Below are positions 25,063-36,030 of a stretch of 64,000 nt of DNA, piece after piece. The stretch's first letter is position 1; each line of letters starts with the position of its first letter. Below the pieces are notes generated by a model. It did not search any database. It was not told where the DNA came from and saw only the letters and a program-made list of their open reading frames with translations. The stretch is from Crocodylus rhombifer. Taxonomy: Eukaryota; Chordata; Crocodylia; Crocodylidae. The stretch lies in assembly GCA_038503035.1 (NCBI GenBank), contig JAVSML010024265.1, forward strand, positions 1 through 64,000, given 5' to 3'. The position numbers and the translations under genes are program-made.

Positions 25063-26549
25063 GAAAGGTTACAGAAAAATGGCTTTGTCCAGGATGCAAA
25101 CACTTCCTTTTTCTCTCCACATGGTTTCTATTCAGGTGGCGATGGTCCTTAATGAGCACCCTATTCAGAGATGGACATGTTGGCTCCACCCCTTATCTCC
25201 TTTAGCACAAGGAGCAGAGTAAAAAAAGGAAACAAACATAAATCATAATAAACAAGGATACAGGCAGCTCATCAAATTAACCCAGAATTTGTAAACAGTA
25301 AATAGAGAAAAAAACATATAGTATTGGGCAAAGAAAGTGGGTTTTTTTTAACTACATGTATGCCAAGATATTATACAAATTGAAGCATGGATTTGGAATG
25401 TGACCTAAAATCTCCATCTAACTGATATCAGGCTGACTTAATAACAGAGTAGCTCCTAATTTACATTACTGTAATTCAGACAAGATTCCAGGTCATTAGG
25501 TATATGTACCTAGGATGATGCCTTGTTAAATATGCATTGCAAGTTTTGCTCAATGCCTAAATTTGATCATCAAGGATTTCCTGTGGGATTATCTTAATAT
25601 GGAAAATGTGTTAAACAGGTTCTTTAATCAACAGGTGCTCTAACCAATACCCTCTTAAACAGATTCTTTTTCTCAGGCAGAAATGCAAGATAACATGATA
25701 AAACTGTTAGAAGCACATTCAAGTACCCTGCACTTTTTGCATGTGGCAATCTCTTCTGATGCAGGAGAGGGGTAGAGAATAGATCAGTCTGTCTTGCATC
25801 TGCATTCTGCCACTGAGAGCGAATACTGAGCTATTTGGATCTGCAGTCTGACCCAGTATATCATTTCTTTTGATCTTTTGTTCTTAATCTTTTATTCTAA
25901 AACCCAAATTTTCATTAAAAGGGAAGTGTCCAGCCCTTTTAGTACCAATGATAACCTCAAAATATGAACACATGCTGTTCTGTCATCCCAAGTCATTCCT
26001 GAAAACATTCTGAAAAAACAGCTGGGAAAGAGGTGGACTCACTCTCTTCATCTTCGGGCCCTTGTACACATTACATCTCTCCTGTTACCACGTTACATTT
26101 TTCCTGTTCCCATGTTATAAAAATCGCCATTGAGCTAGCTAAATCATGTCTATGTATCCACATTATCGACTGATTTTATCATTTTAGATTTTTTTTCTTT
26201 GTGGTAATTTAAAACACCTCTGACATGTTTTTGTTTTAGCTCCTAAATTTCTTCTATGAGGTTTATTTTTATCTTTTTGAATTTGTAACGTGGATCTAAC
26301 TTATGCCCGAAAACGTGATTTTCCCTGCTTTGCAACTACTGCACCACCCGCTGCTGCTTGGGTTCACTGATAAATCCATGGAAATCCACGGAAATTCATC
26401 TAATTTCTCCTGCGCTGATTTTTTCAGACACCAGGTGCTAATCTTGCAAATTTTTACTGATTATTTTACTCTTTATATTAGTTTAATGAAAAATGAGATT
26501 TCCAAAAAACTTGTTCCGCGTTTTCACATTCACAACACTTCTGGCTGTC
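25063..26549. other. Unassigned AT-rich sequence
   Basis: I see no gene or named element. Related short stretches TGTTACCACGTTACAT (26085) and GTAACGTGGATCTAAC (26285) are partly inverted to each other and may be termini of an unrecognised MITE, but I cannot establish TSDs. Confidence 0.45.
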
Positions 26550-26790
26550 CTTATCAGCCTCAGCCTCTTTCTACCTGGACCCCTAACTTTTTTTCCTCTG
26601 CTTGCTCCTGCCAGGACTTGGGGGGGGGCACCCTTGCCCCCCATTCTCCCCAGTAGTGCTGCTATCCCCTTATCACAGCGAGACAGCTGGCCAAGCTAAC
26701 CTCAGCCTCTTTGCACCTGGATCCCAAACTTTTTTCCCCCCTGCTTGCTCCTGCCAGGACTTGGGGGGGCACCCCCACCCCTGTGTTCCC
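26550..26790. repeat. 142-bp tandem duplication, C/T-rich
   Basis: A block starting CCTCAGCCTCTTT at 26558 recurs at 26700. Both copies continue with ACCTGGA, TTTTTTCC, GCTTGCTCCTGCCAGGACTT and a G-run followed by CACCC. The two copies are diverged, so the duplication is old. The long frames across it (26303-26883) reflect the repeat and not a protein. Confidence 0.85.
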
Positions 26791-27779
26791 CTATTTTCCT
26801 GCTCCTCTTCCACCCTTCTGCATTTTCCTCAGTTCCAGCAAGCACACAGAAAGCCATATTGTATTCAAAAAATTTTAACTTAAGTTAACTTAAATATTAA
26901 TAAACAAATAGTTTAATTTAATCAGATAATTTAACTTTTACAGAGAAAGAAATATTAATTTTCTTCTTCCTCCATTATCATGCTCCTCTGCCAGGTTTCA
27001 CTCCTGCCAAAAAAAATTGACTTTTGTATTGTACAATGTGTAGTGCCTCTGGTTGCTAAATATGAGAATCCAAGTACTTGGGCTTTATTATCACAGGACA
27101 TAACTGTACTTAACAATTTTTTCTGTTATATGTGTAGTTAAGTAATGAATCAGTATCCCCATTGATACCAGTCCTCCTCTGTCTGTGTTGCTGCATCTTT
27201 GCTGTCAGGCCTTCAAAGAGTTGTCAGGGCATAAGACATGGAGCAGTTACCCCATTCCAAAAATTCAAATGCAAATCACTGTCCTTTTGTAAGCTACCCC
27301 ACCATCTGCCAACTTACCACTGTTCTGGACTCTCCTTTGTCCCCGATGCACAGGTGTCCACAGCATTCCCACTGGTATTCCCTCTCGTCCTGTGCTGGGA
27401 AAGTGGTTGTACTGCAGTATGTACACAGTAGTGTGCACTACAATTTGAGGGTAAGGAGAGGATTATCCATATTACTTGTGGAGTGGATAAGGAAGTGCCC
27501 CAACTGGCTGCCCCTACCTGTTGAGAAGGTTGGCACACTGGGCAGCGCAAAGGCATCTTGCAGCTGTCTGTCTTCCTGCTATGCCCCATACCTAATTTAT
27601 GCTACATTATGTAGGGTGTTTCCCCTAATGCCTTTGTAAAGGCCTGATGGCTTGTGATCTACTTGATAAGTGCCCTCAGCCACAAGACACTAGCCTTGGT
27701 CATGCTGTCCCCAAGCTGGCTATCACCACACAGTGTCACAAAAGATTTTCACCCAGCCTCTTGTATGGAAAATAAAAAT
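26791..27779. other. Unassigned sequence left of the Harbinger element
   Basis: Three overlapping open frames (27162-27639) have no domain I recognise. This region could contain the left end of the Harbinger element described next, but I found no convincing terminal repeat. Confidence 0.4.
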
Positions 27780-28009
27780 ACAGGACACTTTTCAAAGTCC
27801 TTTTGCAATACTTTATTTCTATCAGAGATTTTGAAAAAAATCCTAAAGTAGGTAGAGAGAAAAGAGAGATATGAATTGTGAACCTAACCTGGGTCACATA
27901 GACCCCACGCAGCCCCTGGTACATTGAAGTGCAATCTGCTTTGCGAATGCTGGGTTGGCAGTACATGAGGAAGGGAGAAGGACACAAATCCAGGGGGTCA
28001 TATAATACT

Positions 28010-28527
28010 CTAGTCATGAGAACATGTTCCCCCATGAGATGCCCCACTCCTGCATCCTCCCCAGGTCACATCAGCATCCCCCTCCTCCTCCACATCATCA
28101 TCCCTGAAGCACCTTGGGCTACATGAGGCATGGCTCTCCTTTGCAAGAGACTGGACAGTTTTTTTGGGTGGGTTACTCTCAGTGCTGCTCCCAGTACACC
28201 GGCATTTGTAAAACTCTGTTACAAACTCTTGTCTGAACCTTTGATCCCCCTTCAAAATGAGATCAACTTTCTGATTTAATTCCTTAAAACATTGTACCAT
28301 GTCATTACTAGTGCATTTCATAACCTCTAAATTGGCTTGCTCACTACACCTAAACACATCAAATACATCTTTCAGTTTGGATGTAATTTCTGCACTGGAC
28401 GTATCCATGCTTACAGATGCGTCTGTCAGTAGATGAAGAACACTTTCCTTAGCTTCTCGTTGATTTTGTCGATAATTACATTGACACTGAGCATTAACAG
28501 CTGCTCTTGAAGATGAAGATGAAGGAG
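28010..28527 (-). pseudogene. Harbinger accessory (Myb/SANT-like) protein, 3' exon
   Basis: The frame runs from a plausible splice acceptor (pyrimidine-rich TTTCTTTTTGTCTGTAG, minus strand, just above 28527) to a stop at 28010. It begins with GAPSSSSSRAAVNAQ and passes through the methionine at 28408. It has a helix-rich segment (SKLKDVFDVF, DMVQCFKELNQKVDLIL, FRQEFVTEFYKC) and ends in an acidic tail containing DDDVEEEGDAD. In animal Harbingers, the second gene has an N-terminal SANT-like domain and a helical C-terminal part. The SANT exon is not visible here. Identity is inferred from position beside the transposase and the exon layout, and not from a diagnostic motif. The frame itself is open for about 170 codons. 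Confidence 0.5.
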
Positions 28528-28654
28528 CACCTGTCTACAGACAAAAAGAAAGCTCTCATCGGTTTTTGAACATTTGTAAAGAACAGTGAGTCATTCTTAA
28601 ATTATTTTAACAGGACTGCCACTTCAGGAATTACCACTGACAGCCTAATATCTC

Positions 28655-28866
28655 TCACCCAACCATTTTCTTAAGTCTGTACCCCAAAACTATTTGTCCC
28701 AGCACCATGGTATGCACCCTGCTTCCCAGGGTGTGCGTTGAAGCAAGATCCATACCCCTTTCCATCCCCTGCCGCATGCCCAACTCACACCGAAAATCAG
28801 CTACCTTTACAGGTAGTTGGGGCAGCCAGCCCCTGCTGGGTGTGAAAGCCTGGAGCTCTGCTCCCC
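28655..28866 (-). pseudogene. Harbinger transposase C-terminus beyond the CR1 insertion
   Basis: On the minus strand the frame AELQAFTPSRGWLPQLPVKV continues to a stop at 28655. It lies exactly where the transposase should resume after the ILNNI that ends at 30923 on the other side of the CR1. Animal Harbinger transposases have a variable tail after a conserved HNIC-type motif, so similarity alone is weak and the call depends on position. Confidence 0.5.
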
Positions 28867-30922
28867 CTAGAAGCAGTTGTTCCTCAAGGGAGTGATCCTG
28901 ACAGCACAAGGGATGGCCATCCCATCTCGGAGGAAGGGTAGCAAAAGGGCACAACAATCCCCTTGACTCAGCAGGGAACTTGAGGACCTTCTGCACCTCA
29001 AAACAGAGACTTATAAAGGCTGGAAGGCTGGAATTACCACCAAGGAGGAGTACTCAACACTGGTCCATACCTACAGGAAGCAGATCAGGAAAGCCAAGGC
29101 TGCAGCCAATCTCCATCTGGCTTCACATATCAAGGATAACAAAAAGTCCTTTTTCAGATATGTAGGGAGTTGGGAAAAAAAGCAAGGGTAACATTGGACC
29201 CCTGCTGAACCAAATGGGACAGCTAGTAACCAACACCTAGGAAAAGGCTAATCTGCTTAATGGGACCTTCGCATCAGTCTTTCATCAGTCCAATGGGACC
29301 GCCCTGCCTAGCAAAATGTGGGATGGCCAGGGTGAGGGTGTATTTGTACCCAGCATCAGTATTGATCTAGTAAAGGAACACCCTGAGAAGCTGGACACCT
29401 TCAAGTCAGCTGGTACTGACAGATTACACCCTAGAGTACTCAAGGAGCTGGCACGTGTCATAGCCCAACCGTTGGCAAAAATATTTGAAAACTTGTGGTG
29501 CTCAGGTAAAGTACGTGAAGACTGGCAGAAAGCCAATGTGGTACCCATCTTCAAGAAAATAGATCCTGGGAATTACAGGCCATCAGCTTGACCTCAATCC
29601 CTGGTAAGATTCTGGAAAAGAAGACCCTATCAAGGAGACCCTTCTGGATAAGCTGGATGAGGGTAACATCCTAAGGGACAACCAGCATGGGTTTGTCGTA
29701 GGTAGGTCTTGCCTGACTAATCTCATCTCCTTCTATGACCAGGTGACATATCACCTGGACAAGGGAGAAGAGAATGACATCATATATCTGGACTTTAAAA
29801 AAGCCTTTGATATGGTGTCCCATGACCTCCTCATGGAAAAATTGGCCAACTGTGGCCTCGGCTACACCACAGTCAGATGGCTGGAAATTGGCTCTAAGGT
29901 TGGACCCAGAGAGTAGTGGTTGATGGTAGCGAATCATTATGGCACTCCATGACCAGTGGCATCCCCCCAGGCTCTGTCCTTGGACTGGTTCTCTTTAACA
30001 TTTTTATCAATGATGTGGACATTGGTGTCAGAAATACACTGGCTCCATTCATTGATGACACTAAACTTTGGGATATAGCGTCCACACCTGATGACAGGCT
30101 AGTGATCCAGGCTGACTTGGATAAACTTAGTAAGTGGGCGGATACAAACCTGATGACGTTCAATACCAATAAATGTAAGGTACTCCACCTCAGGGAAAAA
30201 AATCTGTAGCATACTTATAGGCTCAGCAGCGCTACACTTGCTAGCACCACTGCTGAAAGAGACTTGGGGGTCACGATTGACCACAAGGTGAACATGAGCC
30301 ACCAATGCGATGTCGGAGCTGGTAAAGCAAACAAAACTCTGGCTTGCATCCATAGATGCTTCTCAAGTAAATCTCAGGATGTCATCTTCCTGCTGTACTC
30401 AGCCTTGGTGAGGCTGCAGCTGGAGTACTGCATCCAATTCTGGGATCCACAATTCAAGAAGGATGTCGAGAAGCTTGAGACAGTCCAGAGGACAGCCCCA
30501 TGCATGATCAGAGGGCAAGAGAATAGGCCTTATGAAGAAATGCTGAGAGCCATGGGACTCTTCAGCCTGGAAAAGTGCAGGCTCAGGGGGGACCTGGTGA
30601 CCTAAGGAGTGTACATCAGGACCTGGGATAATGTCTGTTCACCAGAGAATCCCAAGGAAAAACAAGGGCCAATGGTCATAAACTTCTCCAAGACTATTTT
30701 AGGCTGGACATAAAATTTCTTCACTGTCCAAGCCCCTGAGGCCTGGAATAGATTCCCTCCAGAAGTGGTGCAGGCACCTATTCTGGACTCATGCAAGAAA
30801 TGCTTGGATACTTATCCTGCTAGGATCCTTTGACTCCAGCTGACTTCCTGCTCTTGGGGCAGGGGGCTGGACTTGATGATCTTCAAGGTCCCTTCCAGCC
30901 CTAATGTCTATGAAATCTCTGA
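28867..30922 (+). mobile_element. CR1 LINE inserted in Harbinger transposase, 5' truncated
   Basis: This 2.06-kb copy begins in the ORF2 linker (KQLFLKGVILTAQ, aligned to the LLLKEMILQAQ of the copy at 52710) and runs through RT to the tail GTCTATGAAATCTCTGAAAT. RT landmarks include KSAGTDRLHPRVLKELA (29405), DWQKANVVPIFKK, NQHGFVVGRSCLTNLISFYD (29680) and DIIYLDFKKAFDMVSHDLL (motif A, 29780). GIPPGSVLG replaces the usual GVPQGSVLG (29960), and FIDDTKLW (motif C, 30050) still has both aspartates. The C-terminal region continues with LGVTIDHKVNMSHQCD and LVRLQLEYCIQFWDPQFKKD. Several frameshifts and stops (for example at 29591, 30208 and 30603) show that it is dead. CR1 copies normally lack target duplications, and none is seen. 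Confidence 0.93.
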
Positions 30923-31840
30923 AATATTATTTAGGATGCATGCTGCCACTATATAAGAGGTAATATTATCAGCATCAGCTTCTAGCCTGTAGTTGAGTGG
31001 TCTCCAATGGGTTTTCAAGTGCCCAAATGCACACCCTACGCTCATGCGTTCCTTGCTTAGCTGCTTGTTGAACAGCAGTTTCTGTGGGTCACTCACTTTC
31101 CCTGCATATGGCTTAATGAGCCAGGGCAGGAGTGGGTAGGCCACATCAGCTAGTATTGGGGGGGCACTGAAACACCCTGGATGACAACCTCCACCAGTTC
31201 TGGAGCCTATTGGCCCTTGTGCATCATCTCAGGCAGTGGTGAGTTTCAGAACACATGAGCATTATGTGTGCTTCCTGTCCATCCTATGTAAATGTTTGTA
31301 AATCTGCCTTCGTGGTCCACTGCGGCTTCCACTGAAGGTTGCCCGTATTTCTTGAAAAGACCTGAGATGTTACCACATACCAAAAATGGTAGCCTGTGTG
31401 CTTGAACACCCTTGAACAAACCATACATGTCCCATACATGAGAGAGCTCTTTTGGACCACCACCCCCATTCTCCACCCGCCCCCCCACCTCCCCGGGCTC
31501 CCCACTGTAAGAGTGAGCCCTGATCATCCTTGTGGAAAATGCTCAGAAAGGATTTGTTTTAGTCTGAAAATCTAAAGGAAATGAGTGTCATTAAGCCATT
31601 CAAACCATTTCAGAGTTTCTGGCCTGAAGTGATCATCCAACATTTTCAAGAATTTCCAGCACAATGGTAGCGTGAGTATGCTTCTGAATGCCATGGGCTA
31701 GACTATCAAAAGTGAAGAATTGCCTCAAATGTCTGGAGAGTGGAAAAATCCCAGATCCTTTATGCCTCTCTTGAGCCATAAAAGGTTCACACATCCCAGT
31801 ACAGGTCCCAGAACAGCTCCTAACAGCAGACACAGGCTGT
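30923..31840 (-). pseudogene. Harbinger (PIF/IS5-like) transposase, decayed
   Basis: On the minus strand, 31527-31246 contains AAVDHEGRFTNIYIGWTGST and HNAHVF, a region usually reading VDHxGRFTDIxVGWxGxxHDARVF. After stops and a 1-bp frameshift in a C-run near 31158 comes ILADVAYPLLPWLIKPY, then FNKQLSKERMSVGCAFGHLK and ACILNNI, where the CR1 begins. The motif order is diagnostic of PIF/Harbinger DDE transposases. HARBI1 is the domesticated relative. The D of HDARVF is N here, the E of VECAFG is G, and the first DDE motif (GAIDGTHI-type) is not visible. The N-terminal part (31833-31560, for example HATIVLEILE and KWFEWLND) is open in pieces but poorly matched. This copy is a pseudogene. Confidence 0.85.
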
Positions 31841-31900
31841 AGTGAGTATCATCTTCTCTTTACATTTTGTTGGCCATGGAGAGGAGCAAGAAAAGTCAAA

Positions 31901-32508
31901 TTTTGGAAGACATGATGGATCCTTCACAAGAATCATTAATGTTCCATTTCATATTAATTTCTCATTGAATGAAGTCCATCTTATCAAAAGTTGTCTTGTA
32001 TAATGGGTTCATAATGGGGGTCTTAGGGAGGGATGTGGGATGCAGGATGAAAGGAAGGCAGTGCATTGGGTGGGTGGCGGGGGTGGGTTTGTGGTGGCAG
32101 GCGACTTGAGAAGACAAGCAGGTCTAAAACCAGTTTCAGGACATGATTGCAAAGTGTAATAGGATTCACATACAAATAGACTAGTTGATTTGACAATAGC
32201 CTGGTAATCACCATGCCCTTCCCCTGCACTGCAGAAGCTCAATTCTGACCACTCATTGTGTATGTGGTAATTTGCGAGGATGGGGGTAAATTCACTGCAC
32301 CTGGGGAAAGCCCCTGGGGGAGTAGACTAGATATTTCAGTTCAGTGCTGTTGCTATTGTAAATAGAGAGAGAGAGTGAACAAGCTGGGATCCCATGGGTC
32401 TACAAGTGGTGAAGCATAGGCAAGAGGGAAGGAGGGAGGGAGATAGCACATGTAGCCCATAAGTTGACCTTCCTGGTGGAATAGAACCAAATCAGACATG
32501 GGCCTAGA
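31901..32508. other. Unassigned sequence, possible right flank of Harbinger
   Basis: The minus-strand frames at 32009-32242 are proline-rich, from a CCACC-type low-complexity stretch, and are not recognisable. An AG run lies at 32364-32374. The Harbinger terminus may lie here but was not identified. Confidence 0.4.
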
Positions 32509-32970
32509 GTGATGTTGCCGGCACAAAGTGCCCGAGGGAGGCAACAATTGGGTTCGTTGCCCAGTGTGCATCGCGCCAATAAACACACTGGGGGGAGAAC
32601 TGGACAGAGCTCAAGTAAAAGGCGCAGGGAGACTGTATTGTTTCAAATCCTGCGCGCCTAGCCCTGCAACAGTGTATATTTATACCTTGGTCATTTCTAC
32701 AGAAGTTTTCCACTAGCTGGCCCCCCCTCATCCCCCTTTCCCACCTCCCTTCTCTCTCTGAGCGATGCCCTTGCATTCCACAGATAACAGTTTCAGCTTG
32801 CTTGTTTTCCAGAAGGACAGGAGATTACAGGAGCCAGAGAAAGGGTTACAAAGGTTGGGCAAGGGGGGGCCCTGGTTCGCCTGGGCCTAGAGCAGAGGGG
32901 CTTCATCAACACTCATGGTCTTCCATCCCTCTGAGTTACCTAGGGTTATGCCCAGTGACACCAACAGTGA
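32509..32970 (-). mobile_element. Solo LTR of an endogenous retrovirus, 454 bp
   Basis: Read on the minus strand, the block starts TGTTGGTGTCACTGGGC and ends GTGCCGGCAACA, giving TGTTG/CAACA inverted ends. It is flanked by GTGA on both sides (32509-32512 and 32967-32970). A 4-bp duplication and TG..CA ends fit a retroviral LTR. A TATA box (GGTATAAATATACACTG, plus position about 32673-32689) lies roughly 60% of the way in. Downstream is an AATACA (within AAACAATACAGTCTCC) that could serve as the poly(A) signal. No internal retroviral genes lie on either side, so this is a solo LTR left by recombination. Confidence 0.8.
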
Positions 32971-34499
32971 CAATCTGGGCAGGGGACCTTTTTAAAACAA
33001 TTATACTAACATGTATATTTGCTTGTATGTATGTATGTATGTGTGTGTGTAAGTGTATGTATTAGAATGAATAAATATCTGGTAGTCAAGGGGTTAGGAG
33101 CCTTGGAGGGACTGTGCAAGTTATGTTCCAAGTTGTTGGAAAAATTGCACTGTAGCAGTAGTGAGAGGAGAAGGCACATTGGCCAGCACCAACCAGGAAT
33201 GCTGAGAGGGAGCCCCCAGCCATGGGGAAAGCATAATTACTTGGGATAATTACCTGGGCTACATGAAAAGACAAACAAAGAAAAAGGAACATTACATATA
33301 TGATCCTTGAAATGAGCTAATGAAGCATATTTCAGTAAGCAGCTGCTTGGAATAGCTTGACCACTTGTAAGCTTTTAGCATTTTTAAATCTTGCATGCTA
33401 TACTACAGACTGGGGCACATAGCATCAGCAGGAGGAGCAGGAGGGAGCAGGAAATGGAAGCAGGGCAAAAAAGGGACAAAACATTCATTGGTAAATACTG
33501 GCATATTCATATATGAAACAGAAATATCAATTTTTAAATTTTGCAGGGATTATTTAAAATGCAAGCTTAGTTACTCATGTATTCCCATAATACGAGGACT
33601 TGTCTACAGTGAGGCAGAGAGAGGCTAATGGTGAATTCCCATAGGCTTTGTTTTTTGGAATCTAAAAGGATATTAAGAGTATCAAATAGGCACCTGGCAG
33701 TGACATTTCCATCCTTTTGTCTGGAGACAGAAGTTGCGTTAGGTGACTTTCTTCCCTTCTGCTTGCTGTGCCAGACAGTAGTAGCATAATATAAAGCATA
33801 GCATTTGGAAACTAGAAATAGGAGGGAGGGAGAAGTTAAGAGCATAAGAATTTGTATTGTAAAACCACTATGCAGTCATTCCAGCCCTGAAATGGGGGTA
33901 GCCCTCCTGTATGCGAGTTGGGGGGCGGGGGTGGTGGAAAAAGGCAGCTGAGGGGTGAGGAAGGGTAGTGAGGAGGTTCCCACCTACCTCAAAAATTGCC
34001 CTGCTACTACAGGAAGCTGTCGGATACTTAGCAACTTCATTCATGACAATTAAACCCCATTTACATGAAAGATAAAGTAAACAATGCAAGCCGCCCTCCC
34101 TCAGGGCACAGCCAAGTGTTTGTTCTTACTTACCTATGTGTGTAAAAGTCTCATTTGGTTGTGAAATAGGTCAGGGTGTCCTCTTTCAAGTGTCACAAAA
34201 AGCTGCCTCATCCTACACTGAAAGGCAATACTGCACCCGACATGAGCAGCAAGCAGCAGGCTGCACTCTTATGGAAAAGGTGCTGTGCCACCCAGGAGCA
34301 AGCATTGCACAGGGCTAAATCTTTGTGCCTCTGGTGTGTTGCCATCTCTTGTTCATCTCAAAAATCTATGGTGTACGCAACCCAGCCAGTCACCGCTCCA
34401 TGAATTTATAGGCACTCAAGGGGCCAGAAATGCCCCCCAACCTGCCTTGTTCTGGTGTAGAAAAAAACCCAGAAAGTCTGGCACCAGCCTGGTAAGCAC
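32971..34499. other. Unassigned sequence with a (GTAT)n microsatellite
   Basis: A (GTAT)n/(GT)n run lies at 33024-33060. I recognise no gene or complete element. The frames at 33395-33845 have no domains. Confidence 0.5.
33024..33060. repeat. Microsatellite (GTAT)n (GT)n
   Basis: About five GTAT units are followed by five GT units and a degenerate tail. Confidence 0.95.
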
Positions 34500-34519
34500 A
34501 TGAAAATTTCACCCCAAAA

Positions 34520-34960
34520 CATGTGGGACTTTGCACGGAAAGGTTTGGGGCCAAAAAAAGCATCCAAGTACCCTATGCAACTTGTATCCAGGGAAAGCGA
34601 GGGGCACTGGGCTAGGGCAGGGGGTGATGCCCTTTGGGACCCCAGAGCCAAGGGAGAGACAATGCTTTGAGCATACTTGGGGGTAGCCCAAAGAGTACCC
34701 CGCACCGAGCACCCTGTGGAAACAGTGTACCACCCAAAAGGTGCCCCCACCCCCTTCACCCAGCCTTGAGAGATGCTTGTGTACACTTGGAGAGCCCTGC
34801 GGGGCTTTGCACGGAAAGGTTTGGCACCAAAAAAAGTGTCCAAGTGTCCAAGTGCCCCGTGCTTGTGTACACTTGGGGTTAACTTTGCACGGAAAAATTT
34901 TGCCCCCAACCCTCCCCCCCCCCCCCCCCCCCGGAGTGTCCTGTGCAACTTGCACGCAGG
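34520..34960. repeat. Degenerate minisatellite-like block, 86-bp unit, with C-run
   Basis: The phrase TTTGCACGGAAAGGTTTGG occurs at about 34532 and 34806, and a variant, TTTGCACGGAAAAATTTTG, at about 34884. GCTTGTGTACACTTGG occurs at 34775 and 34861, 86 bp apart. CAAAAAAAG followed by a (G/C)(T/A)TCCAAGT stretch follows the first two copies. The block ends in a C-run of more than 20 bp at about 34913-34932. The long minus-strand frames across it (up to 211 codons) repeat FxCQTFPCKA-like segments only because the DNA repeats. I see no other evidence of coding. Confidence 0.75.
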
Positions 34961-36030
34961 AAAAGAAAGTGGCATTTTTTGTCCTAAAGCGCTGCCTGGC
35001 AGTAGGACTGAAAGGGCATGAGGGTAAAATTGTTCTGACATGCCTTCTAGTGCTTTTTACTAGTCATAGCATAATAAGCCCTTACGTGGTAAATCATGTC
35101 CATGTTACTTATTTAGCCATCTTAAACTAAGCAAGAAAAATTAAACCAGGAACATTTTTAATGACTAAATGTACAAGGACCCTTACAGGTTAGAATCACA
35201 GTCTCGTATTGATAACTTCTGTGCCACCATTACAGGAGGAATTAAGAGGAGTATTGACCGGGCCAATCAACAAGCTAGATGAGAGGCACAGAGCCCAGTT
35301 GGGTATCTAATCCCCATCAAAGTGGGGTCATGGACATACCCATCAAAGGGAAGCCAAATCCAGGAAACACATAATCTCAGCAAAACCAACGGCTACTCAA
35401 GATGCCCAATTGATTAACTTGACCCCTGTGGTGAAGTAACCAGGAGCCCTGGATTGAACAGGAGAGCACTTGAGTTGTTTTTCAAGGGAATCAAAAGTGC
35501 TTAGAGGAGACTGTGGGTATACAGATGTCATGGAAGGAAAATCAAGTCTGAGGGACCCAGCAGAGTCTATGTGATCAGGTTTGAACATCTGTACAGCTGC
35601 TTTGGATTGTGCTCCAAATGGCTGATGTTTGACATGTGGCTAGAGATCAAAGGGTTATTATTTTTTTCTTCTTCAGTTTGAAGCTCCCCAAATACTTGAA
35701 TTCTACTTCCATCAACTGTGCATCTGAATGTCACAGACTAATACAGGGAGGAGAGCACCTTTTCCACCAGGCCCCTTCACCAATCCAATAAGGTTAGGGA
35801 ACCTTCAGAAAGGTCCTTTTCTGGCTAATAATGATGCTGGATGCAAAGCAGACTAGCATCATGTAGAAGATAATATTGGACACCCAATTTAAATTTAATT
35901 GGTTGTAAATAGGTGTGATTATGAAGAGGATGAGGTAGCTGTGCTGCCTCCAGCTTCAAAGGAGTCAGACAATATTATGGTAGGGTTTTAGCTGCAGTGA
36001 AAGGCTAAGGTTGCTAAGAAAATGTCACTA
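34961..36030. other. Unassigned sequence
   Basis: Short frames only; no recognisable gene, RNA or complete repeat. Confidence 0.5.

Larger units (their letters stand above)
27780..31900 (-). mobile_element. Harbinger (PIF) DNA transposon, split by a CR1
   Basis: The minus strand carries a PIF/Harbinger transposase remnant (31840 to 30923, resuming 28866 to 28655) followed by a second gene remnant (28527 to 28010). A minus-strand AATAAA (27807-27815) could end the second transcript. A plus-strand CR1 occupies 28867-30922. Having two genes, a DDE transposase and an accessory DNA-binding protein, is the known organisation of animal Harbingers. The outer boundaries are estimates: I could not find terminal inverted repeats or a 3-bp TSD. 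Confidence 0.72.

Noticed and set aside
26050..26300. Inverted GTTACCACGTTAC / GTAACGTGG words as MITE ends
   Set aside because: The similarity is short and no target duplication or consistent boundary could be found.
32009..32242. A proline-rich minus-strand frame as the Harbinger accessory SANT exon
   Set aside because: No tryptophan-spaced SANT pattern is present, and the sequence is CCACC-type low complexity.
34406..35041. A 211-codon minus-strand frame with repeated FxCQTFPCKA-like words as a repeat protein
   Set aside because: The repetition comes from the underlying 86-bp DNA repeat and is broken by a long C-run. No start context or other evidence supports coding.
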